In this document: in pieces, positions 1-8,363 of the stretch | Numbering within the stretch: position 1 is the stretch's first letter | Layout: each line of letters opens with the position of its first letter | From: a virus | IMG/VR virus record: IMGVR_UViG_3300028197_001221 | Location: 1-64,000 of that record | DNA: 64,000 nt | Strand: one strand, 5' to 3' | Program-made: the position numbers and the translations under genes | The notes under the pieces: model-generated | The model's database searches: none | The model's input: the letters and a program-made list of their open reading frames with translations, nothing else | Told to the model about the DNA's origin: nothing

Positions 1-1
1 T

Positions 2-256
2 CAACATCCCATTGCTTTTGGTGCAGAATATGATGTAGATGGCTATGTGGTTTCTCAAGGAAAACCTTTAAGTTATACCGGAACTCAATCTTCTGGATCA
101 CCAGCGGGATCTAATGTTCAATTTTATTATGGAACAGTCACTCTAACAGTCACTGGTGATATTGGAACAGCTTCTTATGTCTGCCTTAATCATGGATACA
201 TGGGTGGAGAAGATAATCTGATATATGACACATCGTGTCCACCACCTACAACATAA
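2..256 (+). CDS. C-terminal part of a virion/appendage protein with a cupredoxin-like copper motif (5' truncated by window edge)
   Basis: The reading frame is open from base 2, so only the last 84 codons are in the window. The visible sequence starts QHPIAFG and ends with YVCLNHGYMGG followed by a short tail. The order His near the start of the domain, then Cys-x2-His-x2-Met near its end, matches the ligands of type I copper (cupredoxin) domains. Similar HP...YxCxxHxxM modules occur at the ends of tail-associated proteins of marine phages (family knowledge). The next genes are tail fibres, which fits a virion role. Whether copper is bound cannot be told from the sequence, and the rest of the protein lies outside the window. 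Confidence 0.6.
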   Translation, partial: QHPIAFGAEYDVDGYVVSQGKPLSYTGTQSSGSPAGSNVQFYYGTVTLTVTGDIGTASYVCLNHGYMGGEDNLIYDTSCPPPTT

Positions 257-282
257 CGATGGCAGATGTGGGTAAATGTGTA

Positions 283-288
283 TATAAT
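283..288 (+). promoter_or_regulatory. possible -10 element upstream of the fibre gene
   Basis: The 66-base gap before the fibre gene contains a perfect TATAAT inside an AT-rich stretch. No convincing TTGACA-like -35 box lies 16-18 bases upstream, so this is a weak candidate only. The same gap holds a 13-codon open frame without a ribosome binding site, beginning MADVGK. Confidence 0.25.
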
Positions 289-321
289 ATTGTACGCTAA
301 TCACACAAAAGAGGTTTCAAA

Positions 322-1179
322 ATGGCAGATTATAGTAAAACAAGAATTCAATTTCGCAGAGGAACAGCCGCTGAATTGTCTGCTGCTAATCCAAAATTAG
401 GAGTAGGAGAACCAGCCTTCGCTACTGATACCAATGTTTTAAAAATTGGAGATGGGTCAGACAATTATAATGATTTAAGCGGGATAACGGGCGGTGGCGG
501 TGGCGGTGGTGGAACTATGAGTAACCTTACCGACGATGACTCTCCACAACTTGGTGGAGATTTAGACGTTCATGGTAAAGACTTTCTCAGTAGTTCTGGA
601 ATTTTTAATTTCACTACTGCAACTGGTAGCACTACGCCCATAATTAATCTTATTCCTCCTGCCTCACACTTTGACACTGAAATCAGACTACATACAAATA
701 ATACTGGTACTTCTTATCAAGATCTTATAAATGATCAAGGCTTTCTTAAACTTAGAACTAACGATTTAAATCCTATCGGTATATATACAAACGGTCAAGA
801 AAGAATCAACATTTCAAACGTTGGTGTTATAAAGTTTAATCAAGCTGGAGATGCGTATACATTTCCAACAACTAGAGGTTCTGCAAACCAATTTTTACAG
901 ACAGACACTAATGGTAACATTACTTTTGAAAGTGTGGATACTGCAAGCTTTTCTGCATCCACCCTCGTAACAGAGTCAGAAGGTATTGCTAATAACGATA
1001 ACGATACTACTATACCAACCTCTGCTGCTGTTAAAGATTATATAGATACTAACGTCCCCTCAAGTGACACATCTAGTACTCCCAACGCTACAGCTGTAAC
1101 TAATATTGTAATGATAAGTCAAAGTGATTATGATAATCTTTCTAGCGTTGATGCAAATACAGTATATTTTATAACATAA
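322..1179 (+). CDS. tail fibre protein with Mtd-type N-terminal domain
   Basis: The 285-residue protein opens with the phage fibre motif RIQFRRGTAAELSAANP...GEPAFATDT...LKIGDG (residues about 8-46). This resembles the N-terminal domain of the major tropism determinant and many fibres, which attaches the protein to the virion. A run of glycines (about 56-64) acts as a hinge and is followed by LTDDDSPQLGGDLDVHG, another common fibre motif. The C-terminus ends IVMISQSDYDNL...DANTVYFIT, the typical ending of phage upper tail-fibre proteins. The start is supported by AAGAGG seven bases upstream. It probably forms a trimeric appendage used in host recognition, together with the glycine-rich protein encoded next. 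Confidence 0.8.
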   Translation: MADYSKTRIQFRRGTAAELSAANPKLGVGEPAFATDTNVLKIGDGSDNYNDLSGITGGGGGGGGTMSNLTDDDSPQLGGDLDVHGKDFLSSSGIFNFTTATGSTTPIINLIPPASHFDTEIRLHTNNTGTSYQDLINDQGFLKLRTNDLNPIGIYTNGQERINISNVGVIKFNQAGDAYTFPTTRGSANQFLQTDTNGNITFESVDTASFSASTLVTESEGIANNDNDTTIPTSAAVKDYIDTNVPSSDTSSTPNATAVTNIVMISQSDYDNLSSVDANTVYFIT

Positions 1180-1211
1180 ATAGCCCACATGTAATATTAA
1201 GGTGATTTAAT

Positions 1212-2543
1212 ATGAGCGCTTTTGCTTCTGGTGTTTATGCGGGCAGTCTTGAAATATCAACGCTGTACGCTGGAGAAACACAAATTCTAGGTCTTGTCGG
1301 GTGTGAAGATACAATCTATGTTCCCGAAAAAAAACCTGTTAGCGTAGATGTTCTTCTGGTTGGAGGTGGTGCTGGTGGAGGAACTGCGTTTGGTGGTGGT
1401 GGTGGTGGATCTGGAGGATATAGAGAATATACAAAACTTTTCTATTTTGATAAAAATTACAATGTAACTATTGGTGCTGGAGGTAGTGCTAGTAGTGGAA
1501 CTGCTTCTAGTGCTAATGGAAGTAGCAGCTCTATCGAAAGAATAGCAGACGGAGGCGGTGGTGGAGGAACTGGCGGCATTGGGGCTGATGGAGGTTCTGG
1601 AGGTGGAGGCTATGCTATAAGTAGTAGCGATGGAGGTGACTCCAAAACTACTAGATGTAATCGTCCATCTCAAGGAAACTCTGGCAGTTCTGGCAATGGA
1701 GCATTTGCACAAGCTGGTGGTGGTGGCGGTGCTTCCTCTAATGGTGGTGCTAGTGGGTCAGGTGGTGATGGATCAGCAAGCTCTATTACTGGATCTAGTG
1801 TGACTAGAGCAGGAGGAGGCGGTGGTGGAGATACATCTGGTGGATTTGGTAATACTGCCACTCCCGGCACTGGAGGTTCTGGAGGAGGTGGAGCTGGAGG
1901 GACAGGCAACCAATCTAATGATACTTCACAAGCTACTGGCAATAACGGAGCATTAAACACTGGCAGCGGTGGAGGTGGTGGTGCATATTACAAAAATGGC
2001 TCAACTAACGTTTCAGGCTCTGGTGGTAATGGTGGTTCTGGTTTTATATGCATGAAATATCACAATAGTTTTGAAATGGAAATTGGTTCTGGCTTGACTA
2101 GTTCAACAGCAACGTCTGGAGATTATAAAATAACGCAACTTACAGCTGGCACAGATAACATTAGTTTTAGTTCAGCACCAATACTTACCATAGCTAAAAT
2201 TTCAGACGGTTCAAGTAGCTATGCTGTAGAAGTAGTCTTTTCTTTAAGTACCCTTCCCACAGGAACTACTCAACTAAAATATACAATTAGCGGAACTGGC
2301 TCTACAAGTACTGTCGTTACTATCCCAACCAGTACTGCTTCTAATACAACTCATAATGGCACGGGAGGAACAAGTAGCTTTAGAAGTAGATACAACAGTT
2401 CAACAAACCAAGGTAGGTTTTATCACGGTCCCGGTGACGATGTTACAAACATATCACTTACAGTTGAAGCTTTAAACAGTAGTAGTACAACATTAGGAAC
2501 ATCGAACACATTAACCGGCCTTAAAATAGACGAAGACGGATAA
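1212..2543 (+). CDS. glycine-rich tail fibre / adhesin
   Basis: The protein has 443 residues. Residues about 50-275 are dominated by Gly and Ser, with runs such as VGGGAGGG and FGGGGGGSGGY and the phrase YNVTIGAGG. This is the pattern of phage glycine-rich receptor-binding domains that fold as stacked polyglycine-II helices (family knowledge; polyGly adhesins such as S16 gp38 are an analogy). The Gly block ends at GFICMKYH. The C-terminal 160 residues are Ser/Thr-rich beta-type sequence without a recognised family. A ribosome binding site AAGGTGA precedes the ATG. It sits directly behind the Mtd-type fibre and most likely forms the receptor-binding tip or an accessory fibre. Confidence 0.7.
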   Translation: MSAFASGVYAGSLEISTLYAGETQILGLVGCEDTIYVPEKKPVSVDVLLVGGGAGGGTAFGGGGGGSGGYREYTKLFYFDKNYNVTIGAGGSASSGTASSANGSSSSIERIADGGGGGGTGGIGADGGSGGGGYAISSSDGGDSKTTRCNRPSQGNSGSSGNGAFAQAGGGGGASSNGGASGSGGDGSASSITGSSVTRAGGGGGGDTSGGFGNTATPGTGGSGGGGAGGTGNQSNDTSQATGNNGALNTGSGGGGGAYYKNGSTNVSGSGGNGGSGFICMKYHNSFEMEIGSGLTSSTATSGDYKITQLTAGTDNISFSSAPILTIAKISDGSSSYAVEVVFSLSTLPTGTTQLKYTISGTGSTSTVVTIPTSTASNTTHNGTGGTSSFRSRYNSSTNQGRFYHGPGDDVTNISLTVEALNSSSTTLGTSNTLTGLKIDEDG

Positions 2544-2555
2544 AGGAGATTATAA

Positions 2556-2927
2556 ATGGCACATTATGCATTATTAGATGAAAATAATATAGTTGTACAA
2601 GTAATTACTGGTAAAGATGAGGGTGAAACTAACTGGGAAGAATATTACTCAAATCATACTGGTAAAACTTGCAAGAGAACATCATACAACTCAAGAGGTG
2701 GTGAACACTCTATGCCTGATTGCGAATGTTTTCGTAAAAATTATGCAGGTATAGATTATTATTATGATGAATCTAAAGATGCTTTTATTCCACCAAAACC
2801 GTATAATAGTTGGGTATTAAATGAAAATACATGCACTTGGGATTCTCCCACTCCTATGCCAACAGATAGTGTATATTATTGGGATGAAAATATATTAAAC
2901 TGGGTGTCTTATGACGACGACCTCTAA
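2556..2927 (+). CDS. conserved small phage protein of the tail-fibre region
   Basis: This 123-residue protein starts AHYALLDENNIVVQVITG. It contains TSYNSRGGEH, RKNYAGIDYYYDESKDAF, PPKPYNSWVLNENTCTWDSP and a final WDENILNWV. The series closely follows a small protein common in marine T4-like phages near tail and fibre genes. Its exact role is not known; a virion association is usual. AAAGGAG lies 9 bases before the ATG. It is co-directional with the fibre genes and separated from them by only a few bases, so it probably belongs to the same transcript. Confidence 0.6.
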   Translation: MAHYALLDENNIVVQVITGKDEGETNWEEYYSNHTGKTCKRTSYNSRGGEHSMPDCECFRKNYAGIDYYYDESKDAFIPPKPYNSWVLNENTCTWDSPTPMPTDSVYYWDENILNWVSYDDDL

Positions 2928-2942
2928 TAAGGAGAAAATATA

Positions 2943-3185
2943 ATGGGTGTAGTATCAACAACAGATGTAGTAACAAATCCAGACACGACAAGAGAAGTAG
3001 CAAGAAACGCTAGTGTTGTTTGTTCTTGTCTTCCAACTGGCGAATATTTTACTGTAGATACAAATACAGATAGTAACTTTGTCAACTTTGACACAAGTTT
3101 AACTTACGCTGCAATCGAAACAATATACACAAGTAGATTTGATGATATTGGATATTATAATGCGGTTGATGGGGGAACTCCTTGA
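2943..3185 (+). CDS. hypothetical protein, 80 residues
   Basis: No family was recognised. The protein is acidic and rich in Thr, Asp and Asn, has two close cysteines (VVCSC) and no membrane segment. A strong AGGAGA site precedes the ATG. Its TGA stop overlaps the ATG of the next gene (TGATG), so the two are translationally coupled. Position at the end of the fibre genes suggests either a small virion component or the first member of the membrane-protein cassette that follows. Confidence 0.6.
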   Translation: MGVVSTTDVVTNPDTTREVARNASVVCSCLPTGEYFTVDTNTDSNFVNFDTSLTYAAIETIYTSRFDDIGYYNAVDGGTP

Positions 3186-3589
3186 TGAATAAACGTGGAC
3201 TCAACATTCTGTTTATAACAGTAGCTTTAGCTGCTTTTAGTATGACGTATGTAAATAAAGTGAATGTACAAAAACCTTGGAATATAGGTTTTGATAATTC
3301 ATTTGGAGTCAACAAAGAAGATATAACAGATATGTATTCTGATTACATTGACATTTGGAAGACAGATATTAAAAAATCTTTTGATAAAGCGGAGTCAGAA
3401 ATATATAAAGTTCCATCTCCTGATATATTAGGACCAGACCCTGATCCTAAAAAATGTATTTGCGGTGGTAGCGGAGTCATTGTTCATGGAGACGGACATA
3501 AAACTACATGTCCATATCATGGCAAGAAAATGTCTCAAATTATACAAGAAAACAATTTAATTTATAAACCTCTTTTGATTTTGGAGTAA
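3185..3589 (+). CDS. membrane-anchored protein with Cys/His cluster
   Basis: The predicted protein has 134 residues from the ATG at 3185, whose A is the last base of the preceding stop codon; a TTG one codon earlier is less likely. Residues about 4-23 (LNILFITVALAAFSMTYVN) form a hydrophobic N-terminal anchor or signal. A Pro-Asp linker leads to CICGGSGVIVHGDGHKTTCP followed by YHG, a Cys/His arrangement that could bind a metal ion. No family was recognised. It is the first of four consecutive genes encoding anchored or exported products, which suggests work at the host envelope (inference). Confidence 0.6.
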   Translation: MNKRGLNILFITVALAAFSMTYVNKVNVQKPWNIGFDNSFGVNKEDITDMYSDYIDIWKTDIKKSFDKAESEIYKVPSPDILGPDPDPKKCICGGSGVIVHGDGHKTTCPYHGKKMSQIIQENNLIYKPLLILE

Positions 3590-3592
3590 CAA

Positions 3593-3874
3593 ATGGACAT
3601 AGATACTGTAATTAGATTAGCAGCTGTTGGTTTGGCGGCAGCATTGTTGTTGTCAGCGGTTGATATTAGCGTAGTATTTTCTAAAGTAAAAGGCGTATTT
3701 AAATGGCCTTTTAAAAAGAGAGAAGTTGTTGTAGTAGAACCAGACCCAGAAGTTAAATTTTTACACATTGTAGATTTGTGGCATAAATTAAAGACTAGCT
3801 GTGATGAACAAGGGCTAAACGAAGCTACGGAAAAATTAGACGAAGTTTTTCCTCTCCTAAACTCGGAGGGCTAA
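3593..3874 (+). CDS. small single-pass membrane protein
   Basis: This 93-residue protein has a hydrophobic segment at residues about 8-29 (LAAVGLAAALLLSAVDISVV), then a basic patch (KWPFKKR) and a soluble, partly helical tail. GGAGT lies a few bases before the ATG. A holin or anti-holin role is conceivable for a protein of this size but there is no motif to prove it, and no endolysin is recognisable next to it. It lies between two other genes with hydrophobic N-termini. Confidence 0.6.
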   Translation: MDIDTVIRLAAVGLAAALLLSAVDISVVFSKVKGVFKWPFKKREVVVVEPDPEVKFLHIVDLWHKLKTSCDEQGLNEATEKLDEVFPLLNSEG

Positions 3875-3875
3875 G

Positions 3876-4349
3876 ATGAACAAAACTAAAAAAATCCTTC
3901 TTGCTTTATTGTTAATGGTATATGGAGTTTTTGGTAGTGAATTTAGTTCAATACTATCAAACATAATACCAACTCCAGAACCACCAGCTGCTAAAATATT
4001 AGATATTAGCAAGCCTACAGACGAAATAGTTAATCGAGTCAAAATATTTTCTGATTTAATTACTGATCCAGATGACAGAGCGAAGATGGCTATATTTAAT
4101 TATGAATTTGCAAAGCGTGTTACTGAGTATAATACTAATGCTCAACAAGTAAACGATGTTTATTCTTTAGCTGGTAAGAGTTTTTTTAATAAAACAATGC
4201 TAAACAAGTATGACAATTTAGCAGAAGAAATTGTAGAATTAATGTCAGAATGTGTGGGTGAACAGAACAAGTCTGTTACAGAAGCTGAAAAACAAAAACT
4301 GCATGATTATTTTATGGGCATAGCGTGGGTTTTAATTCATAAGGAGTAA
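3876..4349 (+). CDS. predicted exported protein, function unknown
   Basis: The 157-residue product starts MNKTKKILLALLLMVYGVFG, a classical signal peptide with basic n-region and hydrophobic core. A PTPEPP linker follows, and the rest is a mostly helical, charged domain. There is no lipobox cysteine. GGAGG precedes the ATG; the start is one base after the upstream stop. No family was recognised. With its neighbours it forms a compact cassette of envelope-directed proteins. A spanin-like or periplasmic function is possible but unproven. Confidence 0.6.
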   Translation: MNKTKKILLALLLMVYGVFGSEFSSILSNIIPTPEPPAAKILDISKPTDEIVNRVKIFSDLITDPDDRAKMAIFNYEFAKRVTEYNTNAQQVNDVYSLAGKSFFNKTMLNKYDNLAEEIVELMSECVGEQNKSVTEAEKQKLHDYFMGIAWVLIHKE

Positions 4350-4352
4350 AAT

Positions 4353-5015
4353 ATGTCGCCAAAAGAAATTAATGATTCATTAATAAAATTATTCTCGAAT
4401 GAGGGAATGGAAGTAAATGGATTTAAAATTAAAGCAAAGTCTCCTTTCGTAGCTAATATTGAGAATGAAGATAGCTTAACAGTTATATCCTTTGGAACCA
4501 ATCAGCTTAAAGCTGAAATCACAAAAATAATTACTGTATATGCATACATTGAGCAAATCGTTTTTGGTAAAACAGGAGGTTCTATTAAGCTAAGAAATTT
4601 TCCAGACTTTAGTTTTTCTTATAACTCTTTTGGAGATGCTTGCTGCGAGAATAAAGACAGTGCAGATTGTTTTAAAAATAACATAAGGTCACTCTGTCAA
4701 AATGTTGAAACTGAAATTTGTCACAAATACGAAGGTCAAGATACTTATAAAGAAGTTGCAAAAAAGTGTTTGCAATATGCAGAAGAATGGACTACAATAT
4801 GTCATGACTCAGGCATAAGATTTAACGGTAGTGATCACATTGATCGTTATACTCTTCGTAGTGAGTGTTACGATTTTGTAAAAGATAACATTGAAGAGGA
4901 TGTAAAAAAACGATATGGCTCCATTGTACTAACTTGGTTGTTCATGTACGTTGTGCTTCCCATGATTATAAAATGGGTTGTGAACAGAGTCTTAGAGCGT
5001 TTATTTAACGATTAA
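4353..5015 (+). CDS. Cys-rich protein with C-terminal membrane anchor
   Basis: The protein has 220 residues. The N-terminal 90 look like a beta-rich domain (KAEITKIITVYAYIEQIVFG). Residues about 92-170 carry many cysteines (CC, C, C, C, C, C), which suggests disulphides in an exported domain or metal binding. Residues about 192-209 (IVLTWLFMYVVLPMIIKW) form one membrane segment followed by a short basic tail, so it may be tail-anchored. AAGGAG lies before the ATG. No family was recognised. It ends the envelope cassette, 36 bases before the ribonucleotide reductase gene. Confidence 0.6.
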   Translation: MSPKEINDSLIKLFSNEGMEVNGFKIKAKSPFVANIENEDSLTVISFGTNQLKAEITKIITVYAYIEQIVFGKTGGSIKLRNFPDFSFSYNSFGDACCENKDSADCFKNNIRSLCQNVETEICHKYEGQDTYKEVAKKCLQYAEEWTTICHDSGIRFNGSDHIDRYTLRSECYDFVKDNIEEDVKKRYGSIVLTWLFMYVVLPMIIKWVVNRVLERLFND

Positions 5016-5051
5016 AATATTTTATTTCTTTAGAAAAGACGGGGAAGGTAT

Positions 5052-7265
5052 ATGTCAATCAAGTCATTGATGAATTATACGTTTGTATCTAAATACGCAA
5101 GATGGGACGAGCAAAAAGAAAGAAGAGAAACTTGGAGTGAATCAGTTGATAGAGTAAAGCAAATGATGTGTGACAAATACATCTATGATCCTACAGACAA
5201 AGAATCACAACAAAAAAATAAGCAAATAATTAAATCAATTGATCAAGCATACGAGGACATGAAAAAGAAAAAGATACTTGGTTCTCAGAGAGCCTTACAG
5301 TTTGGAGGCTCTCCAGTATTCAAGCATAATTCTAGAATATATAATTGTATTGCTTCATATATTGATAGAACAAGATTTTTTCAAGAGTGTATGTATTTAT
5401 TGTTATGCGGGTGTGGCACTGGTTTCTCTGTACAAAAACACCACATTGATAAATTGCCCAATTTAATTAAAGGTAAAAATGGTCAGAAGAAGTTTGTTAT
5501 ACAAGATTCTATAGAAGGTTGGTCAGACGCTGTAGGCGTTCTTGTTTCTAGTTATTTTAAAGGGTCTGATCTTTTTCCTGAATACAATGGTAAGACAGTT
5601 GTTTTTGATTACTCAGAAATACGTCCAGCAGGCTCTTATTTAAAGTCTAGCGGAGGTAAAGCTCCCGGTCCAGAACCTTTAAAGAAAGCTCTTGTGAGTA
5701 TAAAGAAGACGTTTGATATCGCTATTAAAAATGGTCAAAAGAAAATTAAACCTATCGAAGCGTATGATATCGTAATGTTTGCTGCTGATGCTGTAATTAG
5801 CGGAGGTGTTCGTCGTAGTGCTACAATTTGTTTATTTTCTGCTGATGATGAAGAGATGGCTAAAGCCAAAACTGGCAGTTGGTTTACAGAAAATCCACAG
5901 CGTGGACGATCAAACAATTCTGCTTTACTGCTGCGAAATGAAACAACTAAAGAACAATTTTCTGAACTAATGCAGTCTGTTAAAGAGTTTGGAGAACCGG
6001 GATTTGTCTGGTCTGACTCTACGGAATTGATTGTAAACCCTTGTGTAGAAATTGGGATGTGGCCTGTAGATGAAGAAACTGGTGAAACTGGTTGGCAAGC
6101 CTGCAATTTGTCTACGATAAACTGTTCTAAAATAACTACAAAAAAAGAATTTTATGAAGCTTGTGCTTCTGCTGCGGTTATTGGCACATTACAAGCGGGG
6201 TTTGATAGTTTTCCATATCTTGGCGAAGTTTCAGAAAGAATTATTAGCCGAGAAGCATTACTAGGTGTGTCAATGACAGGCGTTATGGAACAACATGAAA
6301 TTTGTCTTGACCCTGAAGTACAAAAGAGGGGTGCGGAGATAGTTAAAGAAACAAATAAGGAATTAGCAGAACTAATTGGTGTCAATCAAGCAGCTAGGAC
6401 TACTTGTGTAAAACCAGAAGGAACTTCTAGCTGTATCCTTGGAACATCTTCTGGTATACATCCTCACCACGCAAAGAGATATATTCGTAGAGTTCAAGCA
6501 AATAAAATGGAACCAATCTATCAGCATTTTAAAACAATTAATCCTAGAGCTTGTGAAGAATCTGTATGGTCTAACAATGATTCAGATGACGTAGTAGCAT
6601 TTTGCGTAGAAGTTCCAGACGGTGCAAAGATTAAAAATCAAGTTGGTGCAGTTGACCTTCTTGAATATGTCAAAAGTACACAAAAAAATTGGGTTATGAA
6701 TGGTACGAATCCAAAACAATGTACTAAACCTTGGCTAACACATAATGTTTCTAACACTATCAATGTAAGACCAGATGAGTGGGAAGATGTAACAGCGTTC
6801 ATTTATAAAAATCGTAAACACTTCTGCGGTGTGTCTTTACTTCCAATCGCTGGAGATAAAGATTATGCACAAGCACCTTTCACGACTGTCTATCTTCCTA
6901 GCGAACAAATACAAATGTATGGTGATGCAACAATGTTTGTTAGTGGTCTGATAGAAGTGGGACTGTCTCTCTATGAAGATAATTTGTGGGCGGCTTGTGA
7001 TAGCTTGTTAGGTGTTGGAGCAAAGGCAAAGGGTAGCGATAAGAAAGCATACCAAGATAAATGCCAGAAGTTTGCTGACAAATATATGGATTCTGATTTA
7101 AAAAGACTAACGTACTGTATGAAAGATGTTTATAATTGGAAAGAATGGTTAGACATAAAACGTGAATACAAGGATGTAGATTACACGCAAGTTATAGAAA
7201 AAGAAAATAATGTAAATCCGGTACAAGAAGTAGCTTGCGCTGGCGGTAAATGCGATATAATTTAG
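5052..7265 (+). CDS. nrdJ: adenosylcobalamin-dependent (class II) ribonucleoside-triphosphate reductase
   Basis: At 737 residues this is very close to the monomeric Lactobacillus-type class II enzyme. The radical-site loop NPCVE places the thiyl cysteine at C331 with N329 and E333. The redox pair is C99 (YNCIASY) and C351 (ACNLSTIN). The C-terminal shuttle cysteines are C729 and C734 in ACAGGKC, with the same spacing as in the Lactobacillus enzyme. Other family blocks include CGCGTGFSV, DYSEIRPAGSYL, SGGVRRSA and VKPEGTSSCILG. It reduces NTPs to dNTPs with vitamin B12 as radical source, so no NrdB partner is needed and the phage depends on host cobalamin. The dUTPase gene follows directly. 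Confidence 0.95.
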   Translation: MSIKSLMNYTFVSKYARWDEQKERRETWSESVDRVKQMMCDKYIYDPTDKESQQKNKQIIKSIDQAYEDMKKKKILGSQRALQFGGSPVFKHNSRIYNCIASYIDRTRFFQECMYLLLCGCGTGFSVQKHHIDKLPNLIKGKNGQKKFVIQDSIEGWSDAVGVLVSSYFKGSDLFPEYNGKTVVFDYSEIRPAGSYLKSSGGKAPGPEPLKKALVSIKKTFDIAIKNGQKKIKPIEAYDIVMFAADAVISGGVRRSATICLFSADDEEMAKAKTGSWFTENPQRGRSNNSALLLRNETTKEQFSELMQSVKEFGEPGFVWSDSTELIVNPCVEIGMWPVDEETGETGWQACNLSTINCSKITTKKEFYEACASAAVIGTLQAGFDSFPYLGEVSERIISREALLGVSMTGVMEQHEICLDPEVQKRGAEIVKETNKELAELIGVNQAARTTCVKPEGTSSCILGTSSGIHPHHAKRYIRRVQANKMEPIYQHFKTINPRACEESVWSNNDSDDVVAFCVEVPDGAKIKNQVGAVDLLEYVKSTQKNWVMNGTNPKQCTKPWLTHNVSNTINVRPDEWEDVTAFIYKNRKHFCGVSLLPIAGDKDYAQAPFTTVYLPSEQIQMYGDATMFVSGLIEVGLSLYEDNLWAACDSLLGVGAKAKGSDKKAYQDKCQKFADKYMDSDLKRLTYCMKDVYNWKEWLDIKREYKDVDYTQVIEKENNVNPVQEVACAGGKCDII

Positions 7266-7276
7266 GAGGAATATTA

Positions 7277-7705
7277 ATGATGGGATTTGTATCATATAAA
7301 TTGTTAACCAAGACGGCACAGATGCCATTTAAGTCACATAGATCAGACGCTGGATTTGATTTGATTGCTGACGAAAACACATGGGTATTTGGAAGAGAAC
7401 GACAAACAATTAAAACTGGTATATCTTTTGATATGCCTGACAATATGGCTGGATTAATTTGGCCTAGATCTGGCCTAGCAGTAAAGAAAGGCATGGATGT
7501 TTTAGCTGGAGTTATAGATTCTGGCTACAGGGGAGAGATCATGGTTTGTTTATACAATACTTCTGATGTAGATGTAGAAATAAAACGTGGGGATAGAATC
7601 GCGCAGATTATATTCCAAGAGGTTCCCGTCATCTCTTTAATGTTAAGAGAGGAATTGGAGACCTCCCAACGAGGGAGTAATGGTTTTGGCAGCACAGGCA
7701 CATAA
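7277..7705 (+). CDS. dut: dUTP diphosphatase
   Basis: The enzyme hydrolyses dUTP to dUMP and PPi, keeping uracil out of DNA and supplying the dTMP precursor. All five trimeric dUTPase motifs are present in order: SDAGFDL, PRSGLA, GVIDSGYRGEI with the catalytic Asp, RGDRIAQIIF, and the C-terminal P-loop-like RGSNGFGSTG. The ATG at 7277 is chosen because AGGAGG lies 7 bases upstream; an in-frame ATG at 7250 would begin inside the reductase gene. It gives 142 residues, a normal length. The 3' end overlaps the PhoH gene by 26 bases. Confidence 0.93.
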   Translation: MMGFVSYKLLTKTAQMPFKSHRSDAGFDLIADENTWVFGRERQTIKTGISFDMPDNMAGLIWPRSGLAVKKGMDVLAGVIDSGYRGEIMVCLYNTSDVDVEIKRGDRIAQIIFQEVPVISLMLREELETSQRGSNGFGSTGT

Positions 7706-8363
7706 TAATCGAAAAAAGCGTCAAGAAAAAAAAGCATTTAAACCAAACGTACTGGAGGCTAAGACTGAGAATCAAAAAAATTATATTAGATCTATTGTAG
7801 AAAACGACGTTGTTTTTTGCACAGGTCCATCTGGTAGTGGTAAATCTTTCATAGCAGCTGGAATTGCAGCACAAAAATTACTTAAAGATGAAATAGATAC
7901 TATTATTGTTACCAGACCTTTAGTTTGTACAGGTAGAGATCTTGGATCTTTGCCGGGAGAACTAAACGATAAAATTAAACCATATCTACAGCCTATGGAA
8001 GAAAATCTAAAATTCTTTTTAGGTAGAGACAAATTTGGAATGTATTTTAATCAACGTAGAATTAGATTTGAACCTCTAGAAACTATGAGGGGATCAACAT
8101 TTCATGACTCTTATATGATACTGGATGAGGCTCAGAACTGTACTCTAGAACAGATTAAGATGTTTGTTACACGTATGGGCAAACATTCTAAAGTGCTTAT
8201 AAATGGAGATAATAAACAAACAGACATCTTTAAATATAGCGGTTTAGATACTTGTGTTGAAAAATTATCTAACATTGAAGGTGTTGGAATCTCTAAATTA
8301 GAGTATCATGATATACAGAGGAATGGTATTATTGGAGCAGTACTATATGCTTTGGAATCATGA
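7680..8363 (+). CDS. phoH: PhoH-family ATPase
   Basis: The protein has 227 residues and a single ATPase domain. The Walker A is GPSGSGKS (residues 49-56) and the Walker B region reads LDEAQNCT (about 148-155). The blocks VTRPLVCTGRDLGSLPGEL and NGDNKQTD are also characteristic of PhoH. Phage PhoH proteins are very common in marine phages. Their role is unsettled, with RNA metabolism or helicase-like activity proposed; the phosphate-starvation link is inherited from the E. coli name. The start overlaps the dUTPase gene and has GAGG upstream; the stop overlaps the next ATG (ATGA). Confidence 0.9.
   Translation: MVLAAQAHNNRKKRQEKKAFKPNVLEAKTENQKNYIRSIVENDVVFCTGPSGSGKSFIAAGIAAQKLLKDEIDTIIVTRPLVCTGRDLGSLPGELNDKIKPYLQPMEENLKFFLGRDKFGMYFNQRRIRFEPLETMRGSTFHDSYMILDEAQNCTLEQIKMFVTRMGKHSKVLINGDNKQTDIFKYSGLDTCVEKLSNIEGVGISKLEYHDIQRNGIIGAVLYALES

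Noticed and set aside
259-300. 13-codon open frame MADVGK...
   Set aside because: It has no ribosome binding site and is too short to support as a gene; kept only as a relic-like observation.
1670-1960. Minus-strand Pro-rich frame
   Set aside because: It is the antisense of the glycine-rich fibre coding region, where GGN codons read as CCN on the other strand.
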